Shown in pieces: positions 47,169 to 58,800 of a DNA stretch of 64,000 nucleotides. A model generated the notes under the pieces. It did not search any database. It saw nothing but the letters and a program-made list of their open reading frames with translations, and was not told the origin of the DNA. This DNA comes from Canna indica (Eukaryota > Streptophyta > Magnoliopsida > Zingiberales > Cannaceae). The stretch's first letter is position 1; every line of letters starts with the position of its first letter. The stretch is from contig CP136897.1 in NCBI GenBank assembly GCA_034359265.1, positions 22,500,001 through 22,564,000 of the forward strand, written 5' to 3'. The position numbers and the translations under genes are program-made.

Positions 47169-47687
47169 ATGCTTGCCATGTGGCCTGATGCGCCGCCCTC
47201 CACCGCTGGCGTCGGCCTCGGCTACGGCATCGCCATCGCCGTGGGCGTCCTCGTCCTCGTCTCCACCATCATGCTCGCCTCCTACGTCTGCATCCGCGCC
47301 AAGGCCGCCCCCCACAGCCCTCTCGCCCCCAGCGCCCTCGCCCTCGCCCTCCCCGGCGCCGCGACAACGGTGGAAGTCGTGGCCGCGGCGCCGGGACTCG
47401 ACAGCTCTGCCATCGACGCCTTCTACCCCAAGTTCGCGTTCGGGAACGGCCCCGGCGGCGCGCCGCCGGGGCCGTGCCCGATATGCCTGGCGGAGTACGA
47501 GCACGGGGAGTCGCTGCGGCGGGCGCCGGAGTGCGGGCACTGCTTCCACGCGGGGTGCGTCGACGAGTGGCTCAGGGTGAGCGCGACGTGCCCGCTTTGC
47601 CGAAGCTCGCCGGTGCCGTCCGCGGCGGCCACGCCGGTCGGGACGCCGCTGTCGGAGCTGATTCCCCTGGCGGCGCACGCCAGGTGA
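47169..47687 (+). CDS. ATL-type RING-H2 E3 ubiquitin ligase
   Basis: A single-exon gene of 172 residues, typical for the intronless ATL family. A membrane segment spans residues about 17-43 (GYGIAIAVGVLVLVSTIMLA). It is followed by a basic/Ala-rich linker, the GLD motif (PGLDSSAIDAFYPKF, about 76-90) and the RING-H2 finger (about 103-144). In the finger, CPICLAEYEHGE, then ECGHCFHAGCVDEWL and CPLC supply C-C-C-H-H-C-C-C zinc ligands, with the E2-contact residues Ile and Trp present. The family transfers ubiquitin at membranes, often in defence or stress signalling; substrates are unknown here. Very GC-rich, in contrast to the AT-rich flanks. The first ATG is chosen; ATG 47178 would remove three residues. 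Confidence 0.92.
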   Translation: MLAMWPDAPPSTAGVGLGYGIAIAVGVLVLVSTIMLASYVCIRAKAAPHSPLAPSALALALPGAATTVEVVAAAPGLDSSAIDAFYPKFAFGNGPGGAPPGPCPICLAEYEHGESLRRAPECGHCFHAGCVDEWLRVSATCPLCRSSPVPSAAATPVGTPLSELIPLAAHAR

Positions 47688-47953
47688 CGGTGGGAGGGAT
47701 CTCATCTCAGTGTTGTCACTTGTCAGAGAGAGAGAGAGAGAAAGAGTTGGTTGAGTGGTGTTAATGTTTTTTGTTTTTGTTTTGGGTGTTGTGGTTTTTG
47801 TTTCATTCGTTGATTTATAAAAGCTTGTTGAAATTTACAACTTTCCGTTCATATATTTGGGTTGACTTTGACTTCAAGACTTTAAGATTACGAAGTCATG
47901 ACGTCGAAAGGCTCACGTGATAGGGAGATGATTAAGCCTTGAAGTTGTTGGAG

Positions 47954-48892
47954 TAGGGATGACAACGGATCGAATACGGTGCGAATATCGTATTATCCGT
48001 ATTCGCATCGCACGTTTGTATCTTCACTACATCCTATGTTCGCACTACATTTTGATACGAATATTTGCACCACATCTGCATTCACACCGTATTCAATAAA
48101 AGTTAATAAATAATATATTTTATAAAAAATAATAACTTAAATTATTAAAATTTACAAATAATTAGTGTCTTACTAGGATTTCTGGACTAGACTAGTACTT
48201 TTAGGTCCGACTGAATTAGGCCTAGAAGTGCCAACACACATGAACCATACTCAAGTCAAGCCAGACGGCTTAGCTCGAGGGCTTCACTCAACCAAACAAG
48301 GATATTTTTATCCATATAAATTACGAGGGATTCCTCCATTACAAGCCCGACATCTTTGGGATTAGCCTCGACCCGTTTTGAGTAACATCTCTACAAGATT
48401 ATCGGACGATATCATCGCCAAACATCTATCATCTTGCACTATATACAGACACGATATGCCGCAGATACCCTAGAATCCAATTTATATTACCTCCACCTTG
48501 AACTCATTCTAACTTGAGTGTCAGAGTGTCTTTTGTATGTCATCCCCCACCCCTACTGGAGTTGCACCTGACCAAGAGGCACACTAGACCGTATCGCTCT
48601 CACTTCAAGCAAGAACAGTGTCATATGTAATTTACCATAAAATATACTTATATTATATATATTAAGTAACTTATATATGAGCAAAAATAGTAATTTTTCA
48701 TATGCGAATATGTGGTGCAGATACGGTGGGGATCTGCATCCATATTCGTATCTGTATCTATATTCGCACCGCATCTGCGTGGATACAAATTTATTAAATT
48801 TATATCTGCATTCATATTCATTTTTATTTATAGATATGAATCAGTACGGATGCGATTTTCAATTGACAGATGCAGATGAAATTGTCATCCCA
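47954..48892. mobile_element. hAT-type non-autonomous element with a nested insertion
   Basis: The left end is TAGGGATGACAACGG and the right end is ATTGTCATCCCA, giving a 10-bp inverted GGGATGACAA. Flanking octamers TGTTGGAG and GGTTGGAC agree at 6 of 8 positions, consistent with an aged 8-bp hAT duplication. Outer parts carry repeats of GAATACGG/ATTCGCA(T/C)C type in both orientations (47965-48090 and 48700-48830), which would fold as a hairpin. No transposase. An unrelated LTR-like sequence (48162-48606) interrupts the middle. Confidence 0.68.
48162..48606 (+). mobile_element. Solo-LTR-like repeat, copy 1 (nested in hAT element)
   Basis: It is homologous to 51056-51500 in the opposite orientation. 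Shared phrases in order: GACTAG.ACTTT, AGAAGTGCC, ATGAACC, ACTCAAGTCAAGCC, ACATCT.GGATTA, GAGTGTCAGAGTGTCTTT, CTTCAAG. Starting in TGTCTTACTAGG and ending in CACTTCA, it has TG...CA LTR ends. No matching direct repeat flanks it. The phrase GTCAGAGTGTCTTT followed by CCCCC(A/G)CC resembles plant gypsy LTRs. Confidence 0.55.
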
Positions 48893-49349
48893 AGGTTGGA
48901 CCATCAGTTGTGGGCCCAATTAGTTCAACTCAATTTAATCCAAATAGATTATTATTTGGGCATTACTTCCCACTCAATTTAATTAAAGTAATATTTTTTC
49001 TTTTAATCAAATACACATATCCAGTATTTTATAGAATTTTTTAAAAAAAATCAATTCAATGCACTTTTGCCTTGAATTCTTCAATTTGTTTTGATTTAAT
49101 TATTAAGATATTTTTATTGCTAAAAATTATTTATTTAATTAATCTTGATTTTCTATATACTTGGAATATATCCTTTGTATACTTCTTTTGAAATAAAATT
49201 AATTCAGTTCCAATTGTGTTACATAATTTGATTCTTTTTTTATCTCATCAATTGAATTATTTACATAATTTATTTTTCAAGATACTTTTCAATATTTATT
49301 TTATCAAAATAATATATTGCACTTATTTCTAGTTGTTTCACTCAAACAG
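48893..49349. other. AT-rich spacer, no gene
   Basis: No ORF with recognisable domains and no structured repeat was seen. Confidence 0.5.
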
Positions 49350-49358
49350 AATAATAAA

Positions 49359-50597
49359 GGAAAAATCATACTTTTGTCCCCATAATTTGCTCGAATTTTG
49401 ATTTTAGTCGCTATAGTTTTAAAATTTTGATTTTAGTCCCAACACTTTATTTTCGTTTAGGATTTAGTCTCTGCCGTCACATGAGACGTAAATTGGGCTG
49501 ACGTGAATAATAAGTACTAACTAGACATTGCTCACGTGGAGTCTGCAAGGATCAACTTTATAAATTATGATGACTAAAATTAAAATTCGAGTAAACTGTG
49601 GAGATCAAAATTATTATTTTTCCTAAAAAATATAAAAAATCATAGGATATTTTTTTATAATATTTAAAAATATTAAAATTGAGCACACTATAATAATTTA
49701 CGTTAATTTGAATGAATTTAAACAGACGTCATCATTAGGCATCTATTTTTTATCCGTTAATTAATCTGATTTAGGGTGAATTCCGCAGTGACTACAGAAT
49801 TCGAAAATCTACTCTCCCGATCTGCTCATCTCTTCACTGATCACCTCCTCACCTCCATCTTGATCCAAAAATTTAGGCATCAATTTTTATCCGTTAATTA
49901 CTCTGATTTAGGGTAAATTCTTCAGTGACTGCAAAATTTGAAAATCTGCTCTCCTGATCTGCTCGTCTCTTCATTGATCACCTTCTCACCTCTATTTTAA
50001 CCCTAAAATTTAGACGTTGATTTTTATCCGTTAAATACCCTGATTTAGGGTGAATTCTTCAGTGACTGCAAAATTTGAAAACCTACTCTTTCGATCTACT
50101 CATCTCTTCACTGATCATCTTTTCACCTCCATTTTGATCCTAAAGTTTAAGCATCAATTTTTATCCGTTAATTACCCAAATTTAGGGTGAATTCTGCAAG
50201 TGGATGCAGAATTTGAAAACTTGCTCTTCCTAATGACAGCGTCGGTTTAAATTCATCCAAATTAACATAAATTACTGTAGCATGCTCAAATTTAATATTT
50301 TAAATATTATAATTATTTATAAATAAATTTAAAAAATATCATGTGTTTTTTTTTTTATATTTCTAGGGAAAATAATAATTTTGGTCCCCATAGTTTATAA
50401 AGTTAGTCCTTGTAGCTTCACATCAACAATGTCCAGTCAATACTTGTTATCTACGTCAGCTCAGTTTAGGCCTCATGTGACGACATGATCAAAACCTAAA
50501 CGAAAATAAATTGTAGGGACTAAAACCAAAAATTTGAAATTATGAGGACTAAACCAAAATTCGAGCGAACTGTGAAAACCAAAAGTATAATTTTCCC
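49359..50597. mobile_element. Mutator-like long-TIR element, 1.24 kb, 9-bp TSD
   Basis: The arms (about 49359-49625 and 50365-50597) are inverted repeats: GGAAAAATCATACTTTTG at the left pairs with CAAAAGTATAATTTTCCC at the right, and both contain GGGACTAAAA/TTTTAGTCCC phrases and GACGT-containing cores. Flanking nonamers AATAATAAA (49350-49358) and AGTAATAAA (50598-50606) differ at one position, as expected for a Mutator-like insertion. The arms enclose a tandem array instead of a transposase. It is non-autonomous. Confidence 0.75.
49736..50229. repeat. Tandem array, about 3.6 units of about 135 bp
   Basis: Units start near 49736, 49874, 50009 and 50147. Each has TTTTTATCCGTTAATTA, CTGATTTAGGGTGAATTC, CAGTGACTGCA and CTCATCTCTTCACTGATCA; the last is truncated at about 50229. 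The array fills the space between the arms of the long-TIR element. Confidence 0.8.
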
Positions 50598-50606
50598 AGT
50601 AATAAA

Positions 50607-51055
50607 TAATGAACAATAACGTTTATTTATTATATTTAATGCTTCATTTTATTAGAATAACATATATGGATATTAGGAAAAAAAATTATGATTTTGATGA
50701 GCTTTAAAAGTAATTTTAGTATTGGCAATAAAGAAATTATTCACAACAAGATAATATTCATTTTATAAAATAAATTTTAAGTTTATTTATTAAGAAATTA
50801 CGAGATTAATAAGATTTTTGAAAAAAATAAAATGATTCAATTTAAAGTCGAGCTTATATTCATGAAAAAAATTCGTTGCTGGGTATACGATCAAGATGTC
50901 GCAATGAAGATGTAGATAACAATACGATAGTTAGGGGGGGAAATAGAAAATACAAGATTTAGCTATTTTTATAATTATAGGATATTCTGAGAATAATTGG
51001 GTAAACTAAAATTAAATATGGAAAAAAATGATTTTGTACATTAATGAAAATTATT
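50607..51055. other. AT-rich spacer, no gene
   Basis: Nothing coding or structured beyond AT-rich sequence. Confidence 0.5.
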
Positions 51056-51500
51056 CTTACTTGAAGCATGGGTAATGCGGTCCTGCGCATCTCCCGATCT
51101 GGTGCGACTTCGGCGGGGGACCTGCAAAGACACTCTGACGCTCAAGCAAAAAAGAATTGCAGATGATGGATATGTAATTGGAATCAAGAGTATAATTGAT
51201 GTGAGTCGTATCTGTATATAATTCAAGATAAAAGATGTTTCAGGCGATGATGCCTCCCTGAATCTCACGGTGATATGCTCAAAATGAATCGAGGTTAATC
51301 CTGGAGATGTCAGGTTCATTACTGACGAATTCTTGGTAATTAATGAGGACGTGAGTGTCCTTGTATGGCAGGGTGGAGCTCCTGAGCTGAGTAGTGTTTG
51401 GCTTGACTTGAGTTTGGTTCATACATGTGGGCACTTCTGAGTTTGGTTCGGCCGGGCCCAAAGTGCTAGTCCAGTCGAAAAACAATGTCCATAGCTTTGA
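51056..51500 (-). mobile_element. Solo-LTR-like repeat, copy 2
   Basis: Reverse-orientation relative of 48162-48606, with the same ordered phrases (GACTAGCACTTTGGG, AGAAGTGCCCACATG, ACTCAAGTCAAGCC, GCGTCAGAGTGTCTTTGCAG, GCTTCAAG). No retrotransposon coding sequence adjoins either copy, so both look like solo LTRs or fragments of one family. Confidence 0.55.
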
Positions 51501-52020
51501 GATGTGTGCAAAGTCAGGTATAACTTGATTAACTAGAGTTGTTGCGCCTAATTTTTATTCACCCTGAGAGTAAATTGAATTAGGTACTAACCATCTCCTT
51601 CCTTAAGCCACACACCTTCAATCCAACAATTAATACAACTGAATTCCACTTGAAGACGATCAGCAAAATCCTACTCCAAATTTCTTAGCAACCAAGCTCA
51701 CTCCATCAAAATGTGCTTAGGATTGGATTATGGTATATTTGCTTCATTGGATAACATAAGATTGAATTAGATAATAAATGAGGGAGGATTGGATATGAAT
51801 TATTTAAATCCGATGTACATCGGATATAATACTAATTTTATATTCATTTATTTTTATTATCTTCTAATTCATGCACTAATAAATAAATCCACCTCTTATC
51901 ATATTCTTTCTTATCCTATGAAGCAAAGATGCACTTATAAGTATCCCATCCAGTATCAGACCACACACATCTCCTTGAATCAATCTTTGACATCAAACTT
52001 TCAAATAAAAACCTGATTCC
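51501..52020. other. Intergenic, no gene recognised
   Basis: Short frames of low complexity only. A copy of the CTGATTCCAACATAAA phrase near 52011 begins the tandem repeat that follows. Confidence 0.45.
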
Positions 52021-52510
52021 AACATAAATCTAGAGCTTGAGAAGGATTGTTTAACCTGGTTCATAAGAAACTAATACACACTTTTAGCTGAATATACACA
52101 TTTAGGGTGATAAGTCCACATCAAGGAATCCTCCATGTCAGCATTAGGCAAATAGATATCAGGATCCAGTAAAATCTGATTCCAACATAAAACCTGAGCT
52201 TGAGAAGGATTGTTTAACCTGGTTCATAAGAAACTAATACACACTTTTAGCTGAATATACACCTTTAGGATGACAAGCCCACGTCCAGGAGTCCTCCATG
52301 TCAGCTTTAGGCAAATAGATATAAGGAATTCAGTGAAATAAGACTGGCATCTAACAAGGAATTTAAGCAGGAATCTTCCATAATCTTCCATGTCAGCTTT
52401 AGGCAAATAGATATTAAGAATACAGTGAAACAAGACTGGCATCCAACAAGGAATTTAAGCAGGAGTCCTCCTCCATGTGAACTTAGGCAAATTATAGATA
52501 TCAGGAATTT
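52011..52510. repeat. Complex tandem repeat (units of about 155 and 80 bp)
   Basis: A unit of about 155 bp beginning CTGATTCCAACATAAA and containing GCTTGAGAAGGATTGTTTAA and TAGCTGAATATACAC occurs twice (about 52011-52167 and 52168-52320). A shorter motif TCCATGTCAGC(T/A)TTAGGCAAATAGATAT recurs at about 52131, 52298, 52386 and, degenerate, 52473. Each copy of the shorter motif is followed by ACAAGGAATTTAAGCAGGA or a relative. Nested units show repeated slippage or unequal exchange. Confidence 0.7.
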
Positions 52511-52519
52511 AAGCAGTTC

Positions 52520-53454
52520 AATTTTCTTTGACAATTTTCATTCAACTCTTCAACTTTATTAAACCTGTTGCACTAATATATCAACAAAAGTAGGTCAATG
52601 ATAAGAGAAGTAGGAATTAATCTCCCCAATCCAAACCAGATGTCAGTATTTCTTCTGTTTCCAATTCTTTTTTTTGAGAACCAACATGAAATTAAAGACA
52701 TTACTTAAGAAAGCCTTAAAAGCCAAGGAATTAGTAGATGGCTCTTCCTCCCTTTCAAAAACCAGATTCACCCTGATAGAGTTAGTCTTATATAGGTAGT
52801 GAAGAACTAGATCTACCCAGATAGAGTTAGTATTATTCAATGTAAATATCATATATAATATTAAATTAATTATATTGAAATGCATTTGTTGTTTTATCTC
52901 GACTAGAGACGGTAACGGTTCGATTAACCACATTTTTATGGATAACTGATCGAAACAAAAAATATTTATAAACTATTATCCAAAGCCAAAACCAAAACGG
53001 AAACTAGTTGATTTTTAATATTGCTATCCGAAATTAAAACCCTTTAACTGTCAAATATTTGACGGTTAATTGAATAGGCTTAAATGGTTCGGATGGATGC
53101 GGTTAATTAACTGATTATTAGACGATTAATTGATTGCTCAATATCAACAACAACACTCAAGGAAGGTTGGTAGTGGGGTTTTATAAGCAAAACATAACTC
53201 CAAACTCAGGTCCAACAGATTGAAACGGCTATAGAAAGATATGTTGGACATTTTGGTCAATTGTCAGTCGATCTTCAGTCGACTGACCTTCGGCCGAACT
53301 TCGACCGATAACTTGTTCAAGGTTGATTTTTTCTAGTTTTCAAATTTCTGAGTTTTTTTGTTTCGGTTTTAGGGCTCTTTGCATCGTAATGAGGATGTAC
53401 AACATATACTAGACACCTAAACCTATACTCTAACTTCTCAATGAAAATCGAGCG
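52520..53454. other. Intergenic with hAT-like debris, no gene
   Basis: The stretch 52905-53130 has GGTTCGATTAACC and GGTTAATTAACTGATTA phrases typical of decayed hAT-type hairpin elements, but no terminal repeats could be defined. Confidence 0.35.
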
Positions 53455-53620
53455 ACGACGAGCGTCCTTCTTATTTATCTGATTTCTTCGATTTTTCCAA
53501 TTGCGGATGTCGCACGCTACTCGACTTGGAACCTGAAAATATTTCTCCATGAAATAATTATATCTATGTTTGCTATCATCAAAACCGAAATTAAAACCTA
53601 GATTGAAAACCTTAGGACTT
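53455..53620. repeat. Dispersed repeat, copy B (pairs with 6440-6670)
   Basis: Same ordered phrases as copy A (ACGAGCGTCCTT, TTCTTCGATTTTT, TGGAACCTGAAAA, ATCATCAAAACCGAAATTA), in the same orientation and about 47 kb apart. It ends at CCTTAGGAC, where the next hairpin element begins. Confidence 0.55.
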
Positions 53621-54857
53621 TGGATTGTGGAATAGGGAGGGATAAAGAGGGATGGGAAAGGGAAGGATTAATTATCCCATTTTGGCTTTCAATTTTAGAA
53701 GGAGGGGGAGAGGTTTGGAGGTGTACCAAACCCCTCAAACCTTCATAAGGAGGGATAATAAATTTGAAATATTTTAATGTCATCAAAAACACCATTTTGT
53801 CCTCCATGAAATTAAAAAATTTCTCTTATTTTTTAATTATTTAATTTGTATAGTTATCTTTCAATAGAGCTGGCAATTTTTGGCCCGGCCCGATAGTTCG
53901 GCCCGGCTCAGCAAGATAAAATCGAGATCGGTTCGATTCTTACAGTGCCTAGGCCGTTATTAGGCTAACCCGATAAGGCTCGAATAAAAATCGGGTCGGG
54001 TTGGGGCCAGGTGGTGTAGGCTCGGCCCAGTCGATAACGGGATACTAGGATCGAATCGACACCCGATAGCTCGATTTGGGATCGATAGTCCAGTTTAAAT
54101 AGCCCGATAGCCCAATTTGGGCCCGAATCCGGCCCGATGATATGGTTTGGGTGAATAAGTCGATTTTGAATTTTTGTTATCGTGCTAATAGGCTAGACCA
54201 GGCCGTTTATTGTTCGTGACCAGTCAGGCCCGGTACCTCTGGGCCCAAACTTTTATCAGTCCGGGCTGGACACGACTTTTGTTCTGGCCGGGCCAGCCTG
54301 GGCCAATAACTCCAGCTTGACACAAATTGTCGGATTTATCTTTCACGTTATTTTATTTTATTTTTCAATTTTTAATATTTGTTGATTTTTTAAGTTTGGT
54401 TATTTATTTTAATTAATTATTTTAACATATTATTAAAGGATATAAACAAGTTAACTTTTATTTTATATGTAATGTGTATGGATAATTAAAATGGTCTTTT
54501 CATTAAAATTATTCCTCTCTGTCCTACCATTTAAAATTTCTACCCAAACAATGAGAAAGATATTATATCACCTTTCCCCACCCACCTTTTACATTCAAGC
54601 ATGATTATCTACCCTTTAACATCGCTCCCTTCTCCATCTCTCTTTATCATTCCCCTCCTCATTCCTCCTCCTTGTATCCAAATAAATCCTTAGTCGAACA
54701 TGATCCGGATCTGGTAGAGGTTTGGAGGGTTTCTAACACCTTCAAACCTACTCTCCTCCTCCTAAAATTAAAAAACAAATATGAGATAATTAATCATTTC
54801 CTTTCCTATCCCTTCCTACCCCTCAATATTTCACAACCCAAACAAAGTATTAACGTA
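53618..54857. mobile_element. Hairpin element split by GC-rich insertion
   Basis: The left arm (53618-53755: TTTGGATTGTGGAATAGGGA, GGAGGGGGAGAGGTTTGGAG) and right arm (54708-54857: CTCCTCCTCCTAAAATT, CACAACCCAAACAAAGTATT) are inverted copies of about 150 bp. The interior contains a GC-rich block (53870-54340) full of GGCCCGG/CCCGATAG repeats beginning GAGCTGGCAATTTTTGGCCC. That resembles a hAT-type element end, so one element probably sits inside another. No coding sequence. Confidence 0.55.
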
Positions 54858-55073
54858 GGGCCGAATATAATTTAATAAGCAATTTATTTTCAACTTAATT
54901 CTTATTTTTTTCATCACAAACATGCCACGTCCAAATAAGAATATATATATATATAAAATAAAAGACAACCACAAGAGCTTCATGAAAAACACCACCAATT
55001 ATAAGAAACTAAATTCCACAGCCATACACTAAACCTAACTCTCCTTTCATTTTCCTTAACGTCACAATTAATC

Positions 55074-55192
55074 TTGATGTTCTTCTTCCCAATTCCTCTA
55101 TTCATTTTCCTTGTCCCAACTTTAATTCCTTTCACAATTCAATCTCTTGATGTGGACCTGACAAGTAATTCGGATCTCAATTTCTCAATCCA
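55074..55192 (+). other. Possible first exon of a secreted protein (weak)
   Basis: ATG 55077 opens MFFFPIPLFIFLVPTLIPFT followed by IQSLDVDLTSNSDLNFSIH, a signal-peptide-like hydrophobic start, then a GTAATC donor-like site at about 55193. No downstream exon was found before the gypsy LTR at 55408. The DNA is T-rich, which can create hydrophobic frames by chance. Confidence 0.15.
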
Positions 55193-55407
55193 TGTAATCA
55201 TTATTATTTTTTGGCTAAAATTGCAAAAAAATACTATAATTAGATCATTCTTTTATTATTCTTGTTCATTTAATCATATTCATTCTAATTTTATTCAGAT
55301 TCATTCAATCAAAACTTATGTTCATTTGTTCATCTCTCTCACACTCTGATCCTTCATTGTCTTGCCTTCTCTCTCTCTCTTTCACACATCAATCACCAGC
55401 TCGATCG

Positions 55408-55807
55408 TGATGCAGCAAACCACACTTGATGCAGTAAACAACAACAACAATCCACTTAAGGATTAAAGAAGTCAGGATGATTCAAGGTTAATTCCTTGAC
55501 ATCATTCCCAGAACTTTATTAGAACTCAAATCTATTTACAAATTACAAACGAAAATAGTTCAAAACAATAGAAGAAAACTCTAATCTTTTAGGAAAGAAG
55601 GTCGCGGCTCTTATACTCTGGCCGTGACCTTAAAACCCAATTTGCACGTGGACCATCTCATGGTCCACGTGTCAGTTCTACAACAAACTCTAATTACATA
55701 GTCAAAACAACTGAAGTAAGGTAATTAAAGTCTAATTCGATTACTGAGTAAAGCATTAAAGCTACTATACTGAGCTAGGTAACTGCATTATATTCCAACA
55801 TACATCA
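55408..55807 (-). repeat. 3' LTR of the gypsy element, 400 bp
   Basis: Begins TGATGCAGCAAACC and ends ATACATCA on the window strand. It overlaps the end of the integrase frame (stop at 55765). Confidence 0.9.
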
Positions 55808-58800
55808 ATCCTTCCCACCCTCAGGAAACTCGTCCTTGAGTTCATAAAAAACATTGGTACCGAATCTGGAGGAATGTATGGAAAGAGATCAGCAATGTTG
55901 AAAATAGATGAAATTTTGAAGTCATCAGGAAGTTCTACCAAATAAGCATTATCACCAAGAACCTTAGTGATCTGATAAGGCCCTATCTTTTTTGGTTGCA
56001 ATTTATTATAAGTTCCAGTGGGAAAACGTTCTTTCCTTAGATAAATCATGACTAAATCACCTACTTGGTAGCTTTGAAACTTCCTATGTCTATCTGATGT
56101 TGCTTTATATCTGTTATTTGCAGCTTCAATAGTGGCCTTAATCTTTTGATGTTGTTCAAAATAATTGGTTGCAAAGTTCACTGCAGTTGTACTAGTCCCA
56201 TGTGTCATAGTTAATAGATCCAGAATATGATTTGGAATCTTGGTGTACACAATAGCAAAGGGAGACAACCTGTAGATCTGTTAATCATGTTGTTATAGGA
56301 AAATTCAGCTTGAGGTAGTACTGCATCCCATTGCTTAGGTTTATCCATGGCCAAACTTCTTAATATACTACCCAAAGTCATGTTGACAACTTCTATTTGA
56401 CCATCAGTTTGTGGGTGATAAGCACTGCTGAAATTGAGTTGAGTATCAAATTTTTGCCAAAGTACTCTCCAAAAATGGCTTACAAACATAACATCTCTAT
56501 CTGATGTTATTGATTTTGGGACACCATGTAGCCTCACAATTTCTCTAAAGAACAAGTTTGCAATGTAACTTGCATCATCTATTTTTTTACAAGGCATGAA
56601 ATGGGTCATTTTGGAGAACCGGTCAACCACCACAAAAATGGAATCTACTCTTCTGGTGGTCATGGGCAACCCAAGGATGAAATTCATTGATAAATCTTCC
56701 CAAATTATGGAAGGTACTGGTAGAGGAGTGTATAACCCAGTATTCTGATGGTGACCCTTAGCCCTTTGACAAGTCATGCATTTCTCTACCCAAAGAGCTA
56801 TGTCTTTGCTCATTTTAGGCCAAAAGTACCTATCTGAGACAAGCTTAATAGTTTTATCCCTTCCTAAATGAGCTGCTAAACCTCCTCCATGAAGCTCTTC
56901 AATTATGTATTCCCTAAGAGAGGTTCTCGGGATACAAAGCCTATTGTTCTTGAATAAGAAACCATTTGAAATGTAGAAGTCTTCAACTTGCTCATTGCTT
57001 CTGCATTTCTCCCAAACATGTTGAAAGTCTTCATCACTGTCATATAATTCTTTTAGACTTTCAAAATTGGAAATTCCAACATGCATTATAGAGATTAGAG
57101 AAGTCCTTCTGTTCAATGCATCAGCCACCTTGTTGTTTTTGCCATTCTTAAACTGAAAAGAGTATTGAAATTTCTGAAGAAACTCAAGCCACCTTGCATA
57201 AAGAGCATTCAGCTTCTTTTGAGAAGTTAGATATTTCAATGATAAGTGATAACTGTAAAGGACAAAGTCCTTTTGAATGAGGTAATGATTCCAATGATCA
57301 AAAGCCCTTATGACAGCATATAATTCTTGTTCATAAGTTGTCCATTTTTGTCGAGCTTCACTCAATTTTTCACTGAAATAGGCTATAGGTTTGCCTTCCT
57401 GCATTAGCACTGCTCCAATCCCAGTTTTAGAAGCATCAGTTTCTAATTCAAAGGTCTTGTCAAAATTTAGCAATGCTAGTACAGGAGCTTCTGTGAGCTT
57501 TCTTTTAAGTGTAGCAAAACTAGCCTCTTGTGCTGGTCCCCATTTGAATTGCCCTATTTTTAGGCTTTCAGTTAGTGGTCCTGCTAACTCACTAAAGCTT
57601 CTGATGAATCTCCTGTAAAAAGTGGCTAAACCCAAGAAAATTCTCAATTCAGTAATGTTTGTAGGTGAAGGCCATTCTTTGATAGCTTGTATTTTCTTAG
57701 GGTCTGTATGAATGCCACTGTGACTGATTATGAAGCCTAAAAAAAGGAGTTTTGTGGTAAGGAATTCACACGTATGCAAGCTGAGATATAGCTTGTTCTT
57801 CCTTAGCACTTGAAAAACTAGTTCTAGCTGTGACAAGTGCCAGATTCACATTTACTGTAGATTAAAATATCATCAAAGTATACAACCAAAAATTTCCCAA
57901 TAAAAGGCTTCAAAACCTGGTTCATGAGTCTCATAAAGGTACTAGGTGCATTGCAAAGACCAAAAGACATGACCAACCATTCGTAGAGGCCTTCTTTAAT
58001 TTTGAATGCAGACTTCCATTCATCCCCAGGTCTTATTCTTATTTGGTGATACCCACTCTTGAGGTCTAATTTAGAAAATATCTTTGAACCTTCAAGTTTA
58101 TCTAACATGTCCTCCATTCTGGGTATTGGAAATTTGTACTTGACTGTTATTTTGTTAATGACTCTACTGTCAATGCACATCCTCCATGTATTATCTTTTT
58201 TTGGTACTAGCAATGCAAGCACTGCACATGGACTAGTGTTTTGCCTGATTAACTTCTTCACTAACAGTTCATCAACAATCCCTTGTAAAATATCATGCTC
58301 TTTAGGGCTTATTCTGTAATGAGGTAAATTAGGAAGAGTAGACCCTGGGAGAAAATCTATCCCATGTTGGATGTCACTCATAGGTGGCAATTCATCAGGC
58401 AGTTCTTGTGGATGAAGGTCTGAAAACCTCTTGAGCAAAGGCTTAACTATTTTTGGAAAAGATGATTGTCCCACTGATTCTGAATTCTTCAGTACTAAAG
58501 CCAAGATAATGTCTCTATTATCAGTCATTATTTTATCTGATGCAGAAACTGGTGCCATGGAAGGAGAGCTAAGACTTGGATTATGAGTTGGCTTAGAATC
58601 CAAAGTTAAGGTAATAAGGTAACTTTCCTTCTGTTCCAATTAAAAGAATAAGTATTTTGCTTTCCTTCATGGTGTACTTCTCTATCAAACAGCCAAGGTC
58701 TTCCCAACAATATATGACATGCATCCATTTCAAGAATGTCACAAGTAACCTCATCTTTGTATACGGCTCCTATGGAAAGAGGTACTATACACTGTCTGTT

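Noticed and set aside
47157..47705. Long minus-strand frame opposite the RING gene
   Set aside because: GC-rich antisense shadow; the plus frame has the complete RING-H2 and membrane segment.
50881..51055. CRISPR or bacterial-type array
   Set aside because: No spaced direct repeats; the region is plant intergenic DNA.
52643..53550. Candidate small genes
   Set aside because: Frames are AT-rich without domains and overlap hAT-like debris.
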